Below are positions 9,284 through 16,788 of a stretch of DNA of 64,000 bases, piece after piece. Where the stretch lies: assembly GCA_965223245.1 (NCBI GenBank), contig CBDCVY010000013.1, positions 2,232,001 to 2,296,000 on the forward strand, written 5' to 3'. Each line of letters opens with the position of its first letter. The first letter of the stretch is position 1. The notes below the pieces were generated by a model. The model saw only the letters and a program-made list of their open reading frames with translations, had not been told where the DNA came from and searched no databases. The position numbers and the translations under genes were made by a program. This DNA comes from CBDCVY01 sp965223245 (GTDB taxonomy: Bacteria > Nitrospinota > Nitrospinia > Nitrospinales > Nitrospinaceae).

Positions 9284-9430
9284 AAAAGAGAAGCCGGCAA
9301 GAAAGACCGCAGGGCGTTGGAGGCTTTTCTCAAAAAGCATTATAAGACGATGCCTCGAACCCTATTACGATACGCAATCGAAAAGTTTTCGGAATCGTTA
9401 CGGCAAAAATATCTGAAAGGTAAAATCTGA
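9284..9430 (+). pseudogene. 3' fragment of an AlkD-like DNA alkylation repair gene
   Basis: The open frame after TGA 9281-9283 encodes about 48 residues, including LEAFLKKHYKTMPRTLLRY and AIEKFSESLRQKYLKG. This matches the C-terminal HEAT-like helix of the AlkD/COG4912 DNA glycosylase family as I remember it. Everything upstream (about 180 residues in a complete protein) is missing, so the gene is a remnant. Its TGA stop overlaps the ATG of the next gene (TGATG at 9428-9432), a coupling probably inherited from an intact operon. Confidence 0.72.
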
Positions 9431-9702
9431 TGGGTTTAGATACTGTTGAATTAGTGCTTCGGGTCGAAGAAGAGTTTGACATTATCATTCCCGAGGAAGT
9501 TGCGGAGAAAATTGTGACTGTGGGGGATTTCTGTGAAGCTGTGATTAAAATTCGCCAGCAAAAATTCGGCTCCTCTGCTCCGGAAAACACAGACAAAGAT
9601 GTTTTTAAAAAAATAAAAGAAATTATCATAGATCAACTGGGAATTGAACCTGAGCAGGTTACCAGAGAAGCGCGTATTGTGGATGACCTGGGAGCGGATT
9701 AA
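9430..9702 (+). CDS. Acyl-carrier-protein-like protein with swapped halves
   Basis: A 90-residue acidic protein. Residues 1-40 (MGLDTVELVLRVEEEFDIII to VGDFCEAVI) correspond to helices II-IV of a typical ACP. Residues 52-90 (VFKKIKEIIIDQLGIEPEQV to VDDLGAD) correspond to helix I up to the DSL motif. The order is therefore C-half then N-half, and the cut falls exactly at the phosphopantetheine attachment site: the modified serine is replaced by Gly2 at one end and missing at the other. A carrier function in the usual sense is unlikely. I recall similar MGLDxVE proteins labelled acyl carrier in other bacteria, so this may be a real small family. Start ATG 9430 overlaps the upstream stop. Confidence 0.75.
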   Translation: MGLDTVELVLRVEEEFDIIIPEEVAEKIVTVGDFCEAVIKIRQQKFGSSAPENTDKDVFKKIKEIIIDQLGIEPEQVTREARIVDDLGAD

Positions 9703-9727
9703 TTAAGAAGTCAATAGCAATCCGATT

Positions 9728-9882
9728 AAAAAATAATCTTTACATAGCACCGATATTTCAAAACCCCAGGAGGTCAATCACCCCAGCCCTCTTTAAAAAG
9801 AGGGTGCACATGGGTTCCCTTTTAAAGGTTTCTTGGTTTGTGTAGAAATTCTTCGATACGCAAAGGTTTCTTTTAATAAGAG
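9728..9882. repeat. MITE-like element, degenerate copy
   Basis: Left end near AATCTTTACATAG (9734-9746); right end near ACGCAAAGGTTTCTTTT (9857-9873). Between them lies the internal block seen in the other copies (TCAATCACCCC, then a CCCTCTTT/AAAGAGGG hairpin). The right end supplies the AAGAGGA that serves as ribosome-binding site for the next gene. Confidence 0.55.
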
Positions 9883-9891
9883 GAAAATCAT

Positions 9892-10308
9892 ATGAACACG
9901 AAGAATGAGATACATTGGAGTTTTTGGCTTATGGGTGCGATCACCCTTTTATTTAATGTCATGGGCGTTCTCAATTATTTTGCGCAGATGAATGCCGAGT
10001 CGCTGGACGCGTTTCCTGAAATGTATCGTCCGATCATCGAAGGCCGACCGGCCTGGGCCACCGCCGCATTTGCGATAGCGGTTTTCGGGGGAACGTTGGG
10101 CTGTATTTTGCTTTTGCTTAGGAAGTCTACGGCGTTCTATGTGTTCGCCGTGTCTCTACTTGGCGTCATTGGGTCCATGTTCCATATCTATAACGTGGCC
10201 GGGTTGAACTCGCTCGAAGTGTGGGTTGGAATTTTGATGCAGTTGCTGGTGACGCTATTTCTACTCCGATTTTCACTGCGCGCCAACCGAAGGGGCTGGG
10301 TTCATTAA
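9892..10308 (+). CDS. Small four-helix membrane protein, unknown function
   Basis: 138 residues with four predicted transmembrane segments at about 11-29, 55-77, 84-104 and 109-128. A loop rich in acidic and aromatic residues (AESLDAFPEMYRPIIEGR) lies between the first two, and the tail is basic (LRANRRGW). The overall pattern resembles small DoxX-like or uncharacterised four-TM proteins, but no diagnostic motif is seen. The ribosome-binding site AAGAGGA (9878-9884) lies at the end of a MITE-like repeat. The following HxlR regulator is convergent, so a functional link is not implied. Confidence 0.75.
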   Translation: MNTKNEIHWSFWLMGAITLLFNVMGVLNYFAQMNAESLDAFPEMYRPIIEGRPAWATAAFAIAVFGGTLGCILLLLRKSTAFYVFAVSLLGVIGSMFHIYNVAGLNSLEVWVGILMQLLVTLFLLRFSLRANRRGWVH

Positions 10309-10353
10309 GCACCATTGCGAATTAAAATTTGTGTCGTATTTATCCCATCCGGC

Positions 10354-10728
10354 CTACGGTTCGAGTTTATTTTTTTTTCGTTTGTAATTCTTACGTGCTT
10401 TTTCAATATCCTTCATATTCTTCCTGGACCATTCCACCATTAATTTTAATACCGGATTGATTGTATCTGCCAATTTTGTCAACGAGTATTCTACGCGAGG
10501 AGGAACTTCCCGATATTGTTTTCGAAGCACTAATCCATTTTCTTCAAGGAGCCGTAGTTGTTGCGTCAGCATTTTTTGACTGATGTCCGGCAACATTCTT
10601 CTTAAATCATTAAACCGCACCGGCCCTTCCTTCAGAGCAAAAAGAATACAAACTTTCCATTTTCCCGCAAAAACATCTAAGGCATCCAGCACAGGGCATT
10701 CATGAGGATCTATCTCTGTTTTTTTCAT
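10354..10728 (-). CDS. HxlR-family winged-helix transcriptional regulator
   Basis: 124 residues. The HxlR/MarR-like winged helix runs through residues 12-100 with the family signatures CPVLDALDVFAGKWKVCIL, FNDLRRMLPDISQKMLTQQL (recognition helix) and PPRVEYSLT (wing). The conserved N-terminal cysteine (Cys15), the usual electrophile or redox sensor in this family, is present. It is divergent from the isochorismatase-pirin pair, which it probably controls. A motif shared with the second HxlR locus of this window lies 22 bases upstream of its start. Confidence 0.92.
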   Translation of the reverse strand: MKKTEIDPHECPVLDALDVFAGKWKVCILFALKEGPVRFNDLRRMLPDISQKMLTQQLRLLEENGLVLRKQYREVPPRVEYSLTKLADTINPVLKLMVEWSRKNMKDIEKARKNYKRKKNKLEP

Positions 10729-10749
10729 AAAAATATCCTTTTTTTCAAT

Positions 10750-10772
10750 AGTTACCTTTTGGTGCCTGGTTG
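10750..10772. promoter_or_regulatory. Putative HxlR operator, copy 1
   Basis: AGTTAC, six bases, GTGCCT, one base, GTTG occurs here, 22 bases upstream of the HxlR start codon. The same pattern with identical spacing occurs at 31639-31661 upstream of the other HxlR gene. No other occurrence was noticed in the window. Autoregulatory or divergent-promoter binding site is inferred. Confidence 0.5.
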
Positions 10773-10905
10773 AAAAATGATTTTAATATTGCTTTAATAA
10801 CGTAGCTTCAAGTTGATGCGGTTAATGTATTAAGTTTTTATTAAAAATCAAGCTAAATAAATCGATCACCACTTTTTTTCATAATTTTAAAAAAGGTTTG
10901 AACAA

Positions 10906-11499
10906 ATGAGAAATAATCGGTTTACTCCTGACAATTGTGCTTTATTACTCATTGACCATCAAGTCGGAACGATGGGTTGGGTTCGATCCGCCAGTCTTGA
11001 CGAAATTAAAATGAACACGGTTGCGCTTGCAAAAGCGGCGAAAGCCGTAAACATTTCTTTGATTTTGACGTCGAGTATGGAAGACCAAGCTCAGGGGCCA
11101 CTCTTTGAAGAATTACAGCAAGCGATTCCGGAAGCTTATGCAGAACGGATACAGCGAGCCGGAGTTGTGGATTGCATGGAAGACGATAATTTCTCGGAAG
11201 CTGTCAAAAAAACCGGTAAGAAAAATCTTGTTATGGCGGGAATCACTACAGATGTCTGCATTGTGTATCCCGCGATGACCGCCCTGCAGGAGGGATACAC
11301 TGTTCAAGTCGTCGTCGATGCCTGCGGTTCGCCTACTAAAACCGCAGATGAGATTGCCCTGGGAAGAATGGAGAACGCCGGGGTCACATTGACCACTACC
11401 AACCAGTTGATTGCAGAGTTGGCAAAAGACTGGACCAGCGAAGCGGGACAAAAATTGATTGGCATTTTGTTTCAAGAAATACTTTCAAAACAATCTTAA
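10906..11499 (+). CDS. Isochorismatase-family cysteine hydrolase (YcaC-like)
   Basis: 197-residue alpha/beta hydrolase of the isochorismatase superfamily, acting on small amides or related substrates that cannot be predicted. The catalytic Asp is Asp17 in LLLIDHQVG, the Lys lies in KKNLVMAG (about 105), and the nucleophilic Cys is in ITTDVCIVYPA (about 118), with the non-proline cis-peptide region just before it. Length and the SPTKTADEIAL region fit the YcaC subgroup. It begins an apparent two-gene operon with the pirin homologue 17 bases downstream, opposite an HxlR regulator. This arrangement is common for electrophile- or stress-responsive loci. Confidence 0.88.
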   Translation: MRNNRFTPDNCALLLIDHQVGTMGWVRSASLDEIKMNTVALAKAAKAVNISLILTSSMEDQAQGPLFEELQQAIPEAYAERIQRAGVVDCMEDDNFSEAVKKTGKKNLVMAGITTDVCIVYPAMTALQEGYTVQVVVDACGSPTKTADEIALGRMENAGVTLTTTNQLIAELAKDWTSEAGQKLIGILFQEILSKQS

Positions 11500-11516
11500 C
11501 GTGGAACACGAATACA

Positions 11517-12239
11517 ATGGAGAATCCCATTTTCTTTCCGGCGGAAACCCGAAAATTCGAAGATTTCGGATTTATGCAGGTTCACTTATCTTTCAAACCG
11601 GACTTAAAAGAAAATCGAAAGCACTTTGGTGCGTTGACGACGATCGATGACGGAATTTTAAAGCCCGGCGCGAAAGGATTTGGACTTCATGGGCACAACG
11701 ACGTTGAAGTGGTCACTTTTATGGTAGAAGGAGAAGTGAATCATATCGACCCTAAAGTTCCTACTCATGGCGATACGCTAAAAGCCAAAGGGATACAACT
11801 CATCACTGCCGGCACAGGAATTATCCATAACGAAGAAAATTATTCTCAAACTGATTCCATGCGTGCATTGCAAATCTGGTTTACCCCGCGCGAAAAATCG
11901 TTACCACCAAATTACAGCAGAAAACACCTTGATCCCGTGGATTATACCAATCAACTGCAACTGGTTTTGTCTCCTGACGGTAGGCAAGACAGCCTGATAA
12001 TACAACAAAACGTTTTTATGAGTTATGGGATGTTTAATAAAAAGCTGCCTGTAACTTATCAAAAACAGATTTCGGAAAACGCCTGTTATATTTATGTGAT
12101 TAATGGATCTGCAACGGTCGAACTTTCTAATCTCAACAAAGGGGATGGTTGGGGAATTTTAGAGACCAGCGAAGTGAGTTTCGTTGCCGATCCGGGCGCA
12201 GAGTTATTGGTCATCGATGTACCATGGATCAGCAATTGA
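11517..12239 (+). CDS. Pirin-family bicupin (YhaK-like)
   Basis: 240-residue pirin/quercetinase-like protein with two cupin domains. The N-terminal cupin has the metal ligands in GFGLHGHNDVEVVTFMVEG (His-X-His at about 58-60) and GTGIIHNEEN (His/Glu at about 102-104). The C-terminal cupin (about 150-240) lacks them, as is usual. Relatives bind Fe or Ni and some oxidise quercetin, but many are redox-linked accessory proteins with unknown substrate. It is probably co-transcribed with the upstream hydrolase; the ribosome-binding site is weak. Confidence 0.9.
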   Translation: MENPIFFPAETRKFEDFGFMQVHLSFKPDLKENRKHFGALTTIDDGILKPGAKGFGLHGHNDVEVVTFMVEGEVNHIDPKVPTHGDTLKAKGIQLITAGTGIIHNEENYSQTDSMRALQIWFTPREKSLPPNYSRKHLDPVDYTNQLQLVLSPDGRQDSLIIQQNVFMSYGMFNKKLPVTYQKQISENACYIYVINGSATVELSNLNKGDGWGILETSEVSFVADPGAELLVIDVPWISN

Positions 12240-12259
12240 GTCCTTCCAATACTTACTTT

Positions 12260-12353
12260 GACGTTTCGAAGATTTTCAGTAAGGTTTCTATTTCGTCGTC
12301 CTCTTCGAGTTCCTTCTTTATTAAATAGACGTCAATGGTTTGCATGAATTTCT
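12260..12353 (-). pseudogene. Duplicate of the 3' end of the hybrid kinase gene
   Basis: About 95 bases match 13855-13950, the last codons of the minus-strand histidine kinase, with around four differences. The minus-strand translation reads KKFMQTIDVYLIKKELEEDD and onward to a stop, against KKFMQTIDVYLIKKELEEED in the intact gene. No kinase sequence precedes it. The pair forms direct repeats flanking the gene at 12454-13767. Confidence 0.8.
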
Positions 12354-12386
12354 TCTGAACAAAAACACATTGCCCTTTTTCTTATC

Positions 12387-12416
12387 TTGACAATCCTAGT
12401 TCCCTATGCCTATATA
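12387..12416 (+). promoter_or_regulatory. Sigma-70-type promoter for the DNRLRE/YadA-head gene
   Basis: A perfect -35 TTGACA at 12387-12392, an 18-base spacer and TATATA at 12411-12416 lie about 38 bases before the start codon and just ahead of its GGGAGG ribosome-binding site. Confidence 0.6.
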
Positions 12417-12453
12417 AGCTTGCTTCAACTAACCAAATTTAGGGAGGCTTTCC

Positions 12454-13767
12454 ATGAGATATTTTTACTTTATTGTAATGTTTATATTGTTTGGTTTGAG
12501 TTCCAATTCGTTTGCGGTAACAAACACGTTTACTAACGCAGAAGACAGTTATGGGCGCAGCACCTCTCCCACGATCAAATATGGCAGCGCCCCGGAATTA
12601 CTCGCTGACGGTGTAAGTCAAGATCCGGATAACGGTAATTTTGGAGAAGTGGTTACCTTCGTGAAATGGGACATTTCTTCCATTCCGCCCAGTTCAACAG
12701 TCACAGGAGTTATTGCATCATTTAATTACACGAATGAAAGTTCCGGGATTTATAATTTCTACTCGCAAGACTCGGCCTGGTCGGAGGGTACTGTCACTTG
12801 GGACGACCTGGATCCGGGCACAGAAGTGGTGGCCACTGTGCCTCCGTTTTCGTTGGGTGTGGTGGGCAGTGGCTTCAACGCAGACGGCATCGCCTTAGTT
12901 CAGGGCTGGGTGGATGGATCGATTCAAAACAATGGTTTAATCCTCCGCACCGGCGGGACAAATAATGGCATCATCATGGACTCCACTGAATCTGCAGGAC
13001 CGGCTCCCGCATTGAAAGTGACTTACACTGCAAATGAAACGCTGGAAGAACGGGTGGCTTTTTTGGAAAACTTATTGGCGGGGGTGACTCGCAGCGGGGA
13101 TGATATTTTTTATGATGGCGTGAACGTTCATATTCGCAATGGTCTCGGCACCACTAACGGTAACCCTGCCGATCCGGAGAACGATGGTGGAATCGTCAAC
13201 GGGTTGGGCAATTTGATTGTCGGCTACAACGAAATCATTGATCCTTACGAAGGACCCACACCGGTTTCGGATAAAACCGGCTCACACAATGTAATCGTCG
13301 GTCATGGGCACAACTACAGCAGCTTTGGCGGCCTGGTAGTCGGCAAAGACAACTGGATCAGCGGGGCATACTCCAGCATCAGTGGCGGAAAACGGAATAA
13401 TGCCAGTGGAGCCAGCGCCAGCGTTAGTGGAGGAAATACGAATACTGCAAGTATATTCAGTGCCAGCGTCAGCGGAGGAATTCAAAACGAAGCCATCGGA
13501 GTCTATTCCAGTATCAGTGGAGGTTTTCATAATACTGCAAGTGGATTTCGCTCAAGTGTCAGCGGAGGAATTTCTAATGAAGCAAGCGGAGATGATTCCA
13601 GCGTCAGCGGGGGCACTGTCAATACAGCAAGTGCTGATTCATCTAGTGTCAGCGGAGGAAATAATAATACGGCAAGCGGACTCTACTCCACTGTTAGTGG
13701 AGGAGAGGCGCGTACCGCCACGGGAACGAGTGACTGGGTGGCCGGCAGTTTGTTCGAGGATAATTAA
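12454..13767 (+). CDS. Secreted protein: DNRLRE domain plus YadA-head-like repeats
   Basis: 437 residues with a Sec signal (about 1-22, ending SFA). Residues 25-185 are a DNRLRE-type beta-sandwich: EDSY, then ADGV, VKWDISSIP, WSEGTVTWDD, ALVQGWVDG, and NNGLILRT. A short coiled-coil linker (LEERVAFLENLLAGVTRS) follows. The C-terminal third (about 285-425) has about ten 14-residue repeats of the type SGGxxNxASGxxSSV, the left-handed roll repeat of YadA/Hep_Hag heads. It ends DWVAGSLFEDN with no stalk or beta-barrel anchor, so it is probably released or surface-attached through another factor. Start ATG follows GGGAGG and a strong promoter. A full-length paralogue lies at 46114-47592. Confidence 0.85.
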   Translation: MRYFYFIVMFILFGLSSNSFAVTNTFTNAEDSYGRSTSPTIKYGSAPELLADGVSQDPDNGNFGEVVTFVKWDISSIPPSSTVTGVIASFNYTNESSGIYNFYSQDSAWSEGTVTWDDLDPGTEVVATVPPFSLGVVGSGFNADGIALVQGWVDGSIQNNGLILRTGGTNNGIIMDSTESAGPAPALKVTYTANETLEERVAFLENLLAGVTRSGDDIFYDGVNVHIRNGLGTTNGNPADPENDGGIVNGLGNLIVGYNEIIDPYEGPTPVSDKTGSHNVIVGHGHNYSSFGGLVVGKDNWISGAYSSISGGKRNNASGASASVSGGNTNTASIFSASVSGGIQNEAIGVYSSISGGFHNTASGFRSSVSGGISNEASGDDSSVSGGTVNTASADSSSVSGGNNNTASGLYSTVSGGEARTATGTSDWVAGSLFEDN

Positions 13768-13786
13768 AATCTTCCCAAGGTCTGGT

Positions 13787-13799
13787 CCCGCTTAGCGGG
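13787..13799. repeat. Short palindromic hairpin element
   Basis: CCCGC, loop TTA, GCGGG, followed by GGCCTGCC. It lies between the converging ends of the YadA-head gene and the kinase gene and may serve as a bidirectional transcript end. It belongs to the variable-stem hairpin class described in the findings. Confidence 0.5.
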
Positions 13800-13847
13800 G
13801 CCTGCCGCCCTTTACCCGTTAGGAAGTCGTGTCAAGTCATTGAATGT

Positions 13848-15473
13848 CTATTCAGACGTTTCGTAGATTTTCAGTAAAGTTTCTATTTCGTCTTCCTCTT
13901 CGAGTTCCTTCTTTATTAAATAGACGTCAATGGTTTGCATGAATTTTTTCAGATCAAAAGGTTTTTTGATGTAGGCTTTGAATCCAATCTTCAATGCTTT
14001 CTTTATATCCAATTCCATTGCATTCGCACTGACAGCGATGACGGGTATATGTTTTGTGGATTCCAATATACTCAGTCGCCGGAATGCTTCGATTCCATCG
14101 ATTTCAGGCAAATTGATATCCATTAAAATAAGATCAGGCACATGGGCACGGGCGAGATCAATTCCGACTTGTGCCTGAGGGGCGGTAAGTAAAGTAATGT
14201 CCTTTCTCCTCTTTAGAATCTGCCGCACTAAAGTCAGGTTGGCGGTATTGTCTTCTATATAGAGCAATTTATACTCGTCTCTATTGGGTTTAAATTTGGG
14301 GAGCGCAAGGCAATTTTCTTTAGAAGGTGACGACACCTTCAATTCGTATCCTTTGAGCAATTCAAGGATGAAGATACTGCCCTGCCCGACTTCACTTGTC
14401 ACTTTAACGGAGCCATCCATTTTTTCCATCAATTTTTTGCTGATAGTAAGTCCTATACCGGTCCCTTCAATTTCGGTTTGATCCCGGTCCAGCCTGTTGA
14501 AGGGCTCAAAGATACTTTTATATTGTTTCGTAGGAATACCGATACCGGTGTCTTTTACGGAAATACAAACTCTGCTTTGTGCAATTTCATAAGCGTCTAA
14601 AACCACTGAGCCGTTTTCGCTGTTGTATTTGATTGCATTGGTGAGCAGGTTGAGAAGCACCTGCTTGAGCTTGGTGGGATCCGCTTGTACAAACAGATCT
14701 TTCTGTAATTTATTTTCTACTGAAATATTATTTTGCTGTGCCATCGGCAAAGCCAGGTTGAGGGTTTGCAGAAAAACGTCATGCAGATTGACGTTTTCGA
14801 TAGATATCGTGATTTTATTGGACTCAATCCGTGAAAGATCGAGGACTTCATCGATGAGTTCCAGCAGATGTTTCCCGCCTTTAATGATTTCACTCAAACG
14901 ATTTTCCTGGGACTGTGTTAAAGGATCCTCAGGATCCTGACCCATGAGCTGGCCAAAACCCAGAATAGCATTGAGAGGCGTTCGTAACTCATGGCTCATT
15001 CGTGACAAAAAATCAGACTTCGCCGCGTTTGCCTTTTCGGCTTCCTCCTTGGCAGACAGGATTCCTTTCTCAGCAACTTTCATACTGGTGATATCCATCG
15101 AGTCTGCCCTCACATAGAGAAGGTTCCCCTCAGCATCCAAACAGGGGCTGAATGTAGTCCTGAACCAAATGGCTTTTTCCTCGACAACAAAATGATATTC
15201 CGCGATGCTCGTTTCTCCTTTGGCGGCGCGCTGCATATGATTAGTAATAATGGCATGAGTTTCTTTCGGGGCGAAAGGAGGAGGAAACGATTTCCCATAA
15301 AATTCTTCGATATTTTTTATCTTAAGTGCGTTGGCGCCGCACTGACTCATAAATTGTAATTTTAATTCCGGATCAAAAAACTTATGACAGATCGGCGAGG
15401 ACTGAATCATACCGTTGATGTTGGGGTCCTCATTTAAACTTTGTATTAATGCAGGTAACGTTAATTTATCCAT
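13848..15473 (-). CDS. Hybrid sensor histidine kinase (PAS-HisKA-HATPase-REC)
   Basis: 541-residue soluble hybrid kinase without membrane segments, so it senses a cytoplasmic cue. A PAS-like domain covers about 20-130 (a predicted PAC motif near WFRTTFSPCLDAEGNLLY). HisKA carries phospho-acceptor His161 in SHELRTPLN. HATPase_c has the N-box near LLNLLTNAIKY (279), G1 DTGIG (308) and G2 GTGIGL (337). A C-terminal receiver has acidic Glu407/Asp408, phospho-acceptor Asp452 (LMDINLPEIDG) and Lys504. There is no output domain and no linked response regulator, so phosphotransfer to an unlinked partner is expected. No good Shine-Dalgarno is seen before the ATG. The acidic C-terminal tail is duplicated at 12260-12353. 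Confidence 0.93.
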   Translation of the reverse strand: MDKLTLPALIQSLNEDPNINGMIQSSPICHKFFDPELKLQFMSQCGANALKIKNIEEFYGKSFPPPFAPKETHAIITNHMQRAAKGETSIAEYHFVVEEKAIWFRTTFSPCLDAEGNLLYVRADSMDITSMKVAEKGILSAKEEAEKANAAKSDFLSRMSHELRTPLNAILGFGQLMGQDPEDPLTQSQENRLSEIIKGGKHLLELIDEVLDLSRIESNKITISIENVNLHDVFLQTLNLALPMAQQNNISVENKLQKDLFVQADPTKLKQVLLNLLTNAIKYNSENGSVVLDAYEIAQSRVCISVKDTGIGIPTKQYKSIFEPFNRLDRDQTEIEGTGIGLTISKKLMEKMDGSVKVTSEVGQGSIFILELLKGYELKVSSPSKENCLALPKFKPNRDEYKLLYIEDNTANLTLVRQILKRRKDITLLTAPQAQVGIDLARAHVPDLILMDINLPEIDGIEAFRRLSILESTKHIPVIAVSANAMELDIKKALKIGFKAYIKKPFDLKKFMQTIDVYLIKKELEEEDEIETLLKIYETSE

Positions 15474-15918
15474 TATTATTTCTAAACTCTTTCAGAGTTT
15501 TTGGAGTAATAAATTTTTTCAGGCGTTCCTATATTAATATTATAAACATTAATGCCTCAGATAAAACCTTTATCAACACTCGGTCTCTCTCCAAAACTAT
15601 CCACACTGCAAATCCTGAGATAGAGTCGTTGTAAAAGGGGAATTTAAACGAACAACGCGGAAAGGGTTTCCTGAATAAAAATTAAAGTTTTTAGAAAAAA
15701 TTAATTTCGGAATATGCCAAATTTAGGGTAATTTTGGACCGGTGAGGCTTCATTTCACTAAAGCAGTTACTCAATGGATTAGGCGGGTAACGGAAAAATC
15801 TGCAGGTCAGTTTAGAATCAAAATGTTCTAAAGAACACATAATTTGCAGGACTTTTTTTAGAAAGGCGAGTCGGTCATGTATACAGAAACTTTTCAGAGG
15901 GATAGTCTTCATAAAAAA
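15474..15918. other. Intergenic, no gene recognised
   Basis: AT-rich spacer between the kinase start and the repeat-protein terminator. A 112-codon minus-strand open frame runs through the terminator hairpin and lacks a ribosome-binding site and recognisable protein character, so it is not called. Confidence 0.5.
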
Positions 15919-15952
15919 AACAAGGGTTACTGCGGTAGACGTAACCCTTGTT
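15919..15952 (-). terminator. Rho-independent terminator of the repeat-protein gene
   Basis: A 12-base perfect stem (AACAAGGGTTAC / GTAACCCTTGTT) with a 10-base loop is followed, reading the minus strand, by a run of T (complement of A at 15913-15920). The AGGGTTAC arm is shared with the terminator of the paralogue at 17036-17067. Confidence 0.85.
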
Positions 15953-16001
15953 CGGAGAGGAGAGGCCGGAGAATCCGAATCCCCGGTCTCTTTGAGGCCC
16001 A

Positions 16002-16709
16002 TCATGAAATGCGGCTCAGTTGATTCCACATCCCGTGCTCAGAACCGTCGTCTTCAAATAATTCTCCAGAGGTGATTTCGTTACTGGCATATTGATTCCA
16101 CATGCCGTGTTCCGATCCGTCATCTTCAAACAATTCATCTGTGGTTCCTTTTACAGGAACCCCAACTTTATTCCACATTCCAGGTTCGGAACCATCTTCT
16201 TCAAAGTATTCATCCATTACGATTCCATTACGGGCAAACTGATTCCACATGCCGTGTTCAGATCCGTCATCTTCAAACAATTCATCTGTGGTTCCTTTTA
16301 CAGGAACCCCAACTTTATTCCACATGCCAGGTTCGGAACCATCTTCTTCAAAGTATTCATCCATGATAATTTCGTTAGTGGCATATTGATTCCACATGCC
16401 GTGTTCGGATCCGTCATCTTCATACAATTCATCGGTGGTTCCCTTTACAGGAACCCCAATTTTATTCCACATACCCGGTTCGGAACCATCTTCTTCAAAA
16501 TATTCATCCATTACGATTTCGTTACGGGCAAACTGATTCCACATGCCGTGTTCGGATCCGTCATCTTCAAATCGGTCGCCGGTAGGTTGTACGATGGGAG
16601 GATCGCTGTTGATATTGAAATCGGTGGTGGGAGCGGCAAAGCCAACGCCGGTAAAAACGAATAACGCTGCTACTAAACTGATTTGGGTAAATCGAATCGC
16701 TGTATTCAT
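16002..16709 (-). CDS. Exported protein with eight acidic GSE-GMWN repeats
   Basis: Not a recognised family. The start is ATG at 16709, directly after GGAGGC; an upstream in-frame ATG has no ribosome-binding site. The product has 235 residues with a Sec signal (about 1-25, ending GFA). After a short Pro-rich linker (SDPPIVQPTGDR) there are eight copies of a 12-residue core, FE(D/E)DGSE(H/P)GMWN. The His form is followed by Q(F/Y)A-N-I-MDEY and the Pro form by K-GVPVKGTTDEL. The two forms alternate, giving three 49-residue super-repeats plus two His-form units at the end. The mature protein is very acidic, with one Trp and one Met per unit and no Cys. A metal- or cell-wall-binding role is conceivable but unproven. 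It has its own terminator and a duplicated leader. Confidence 0.8.
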   Translation of the reverse strand: MNTAIRFTQISLVAALFVFTGVGFAAPTTDFNINSDPPIVQPTGDRFEDDGSEHGMWNQFARNEIVMDEYFEEDGSEPGMWNKIGVPVKGTTDELYEDDGSEHGMWNQYATNEIIMDEYFEEDGSEPGMWNKVGVPVKGTTDELFEDDGSEHGMWNQFARNGIVMDEYFEEDGSEPGMWNKVGVPVKGTTDELFEDDGSEHGMWNQYASNEITSGELFEDDGSEHGMWNQLSRIS

Positions 16710-16730
16710 GATGTGCCTCCTTGATTGGCT

Positions 16731-16788
16731 TTCCATCCTGAGCAGTGGATGGAATTTTATTTGTTTTGGTGGGTAATCGGTATTACCC
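16731..16788 (-). promoter_or_regulatory. Conserved leader hairpin and inverted repeat, copy 1
   Basis: Upstream of the repeat-protein gene lie two symmetric elements. TTCCATCC/GGATGGAA (16731-16738 and 16747-16754) forms a hairpin in the 5' untranslated region. GGGTAAT/ATTACCC (16771-16777 and 16782-16788, four-base centre) looks like an operator. Both are kept in the leader of the paralogue at 17360-17417. Confidence 0.5.

Noticed and set aside
13380..13730. CRISPR-like periodicity
   Set aside because: The regular spacing is the 42-base coding period of 14-residue head repeats in an open frame, not a repeat-spacer array.
15691..16029. 112-codon minus-strand ORF
   Set aside because: Runs through the rho-independent terminator of the repeat-protein gene and overlaps its 3' end; no ribosome-binding site or family character.
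16092..16664. 190-codon plus-strand ORF opposite the GMWN-repeat gene
   Set aside because: It is the periodic antisense shadow of the repeats. The minus-strand gene has signal peptide, ribosome-binding site and terminator.
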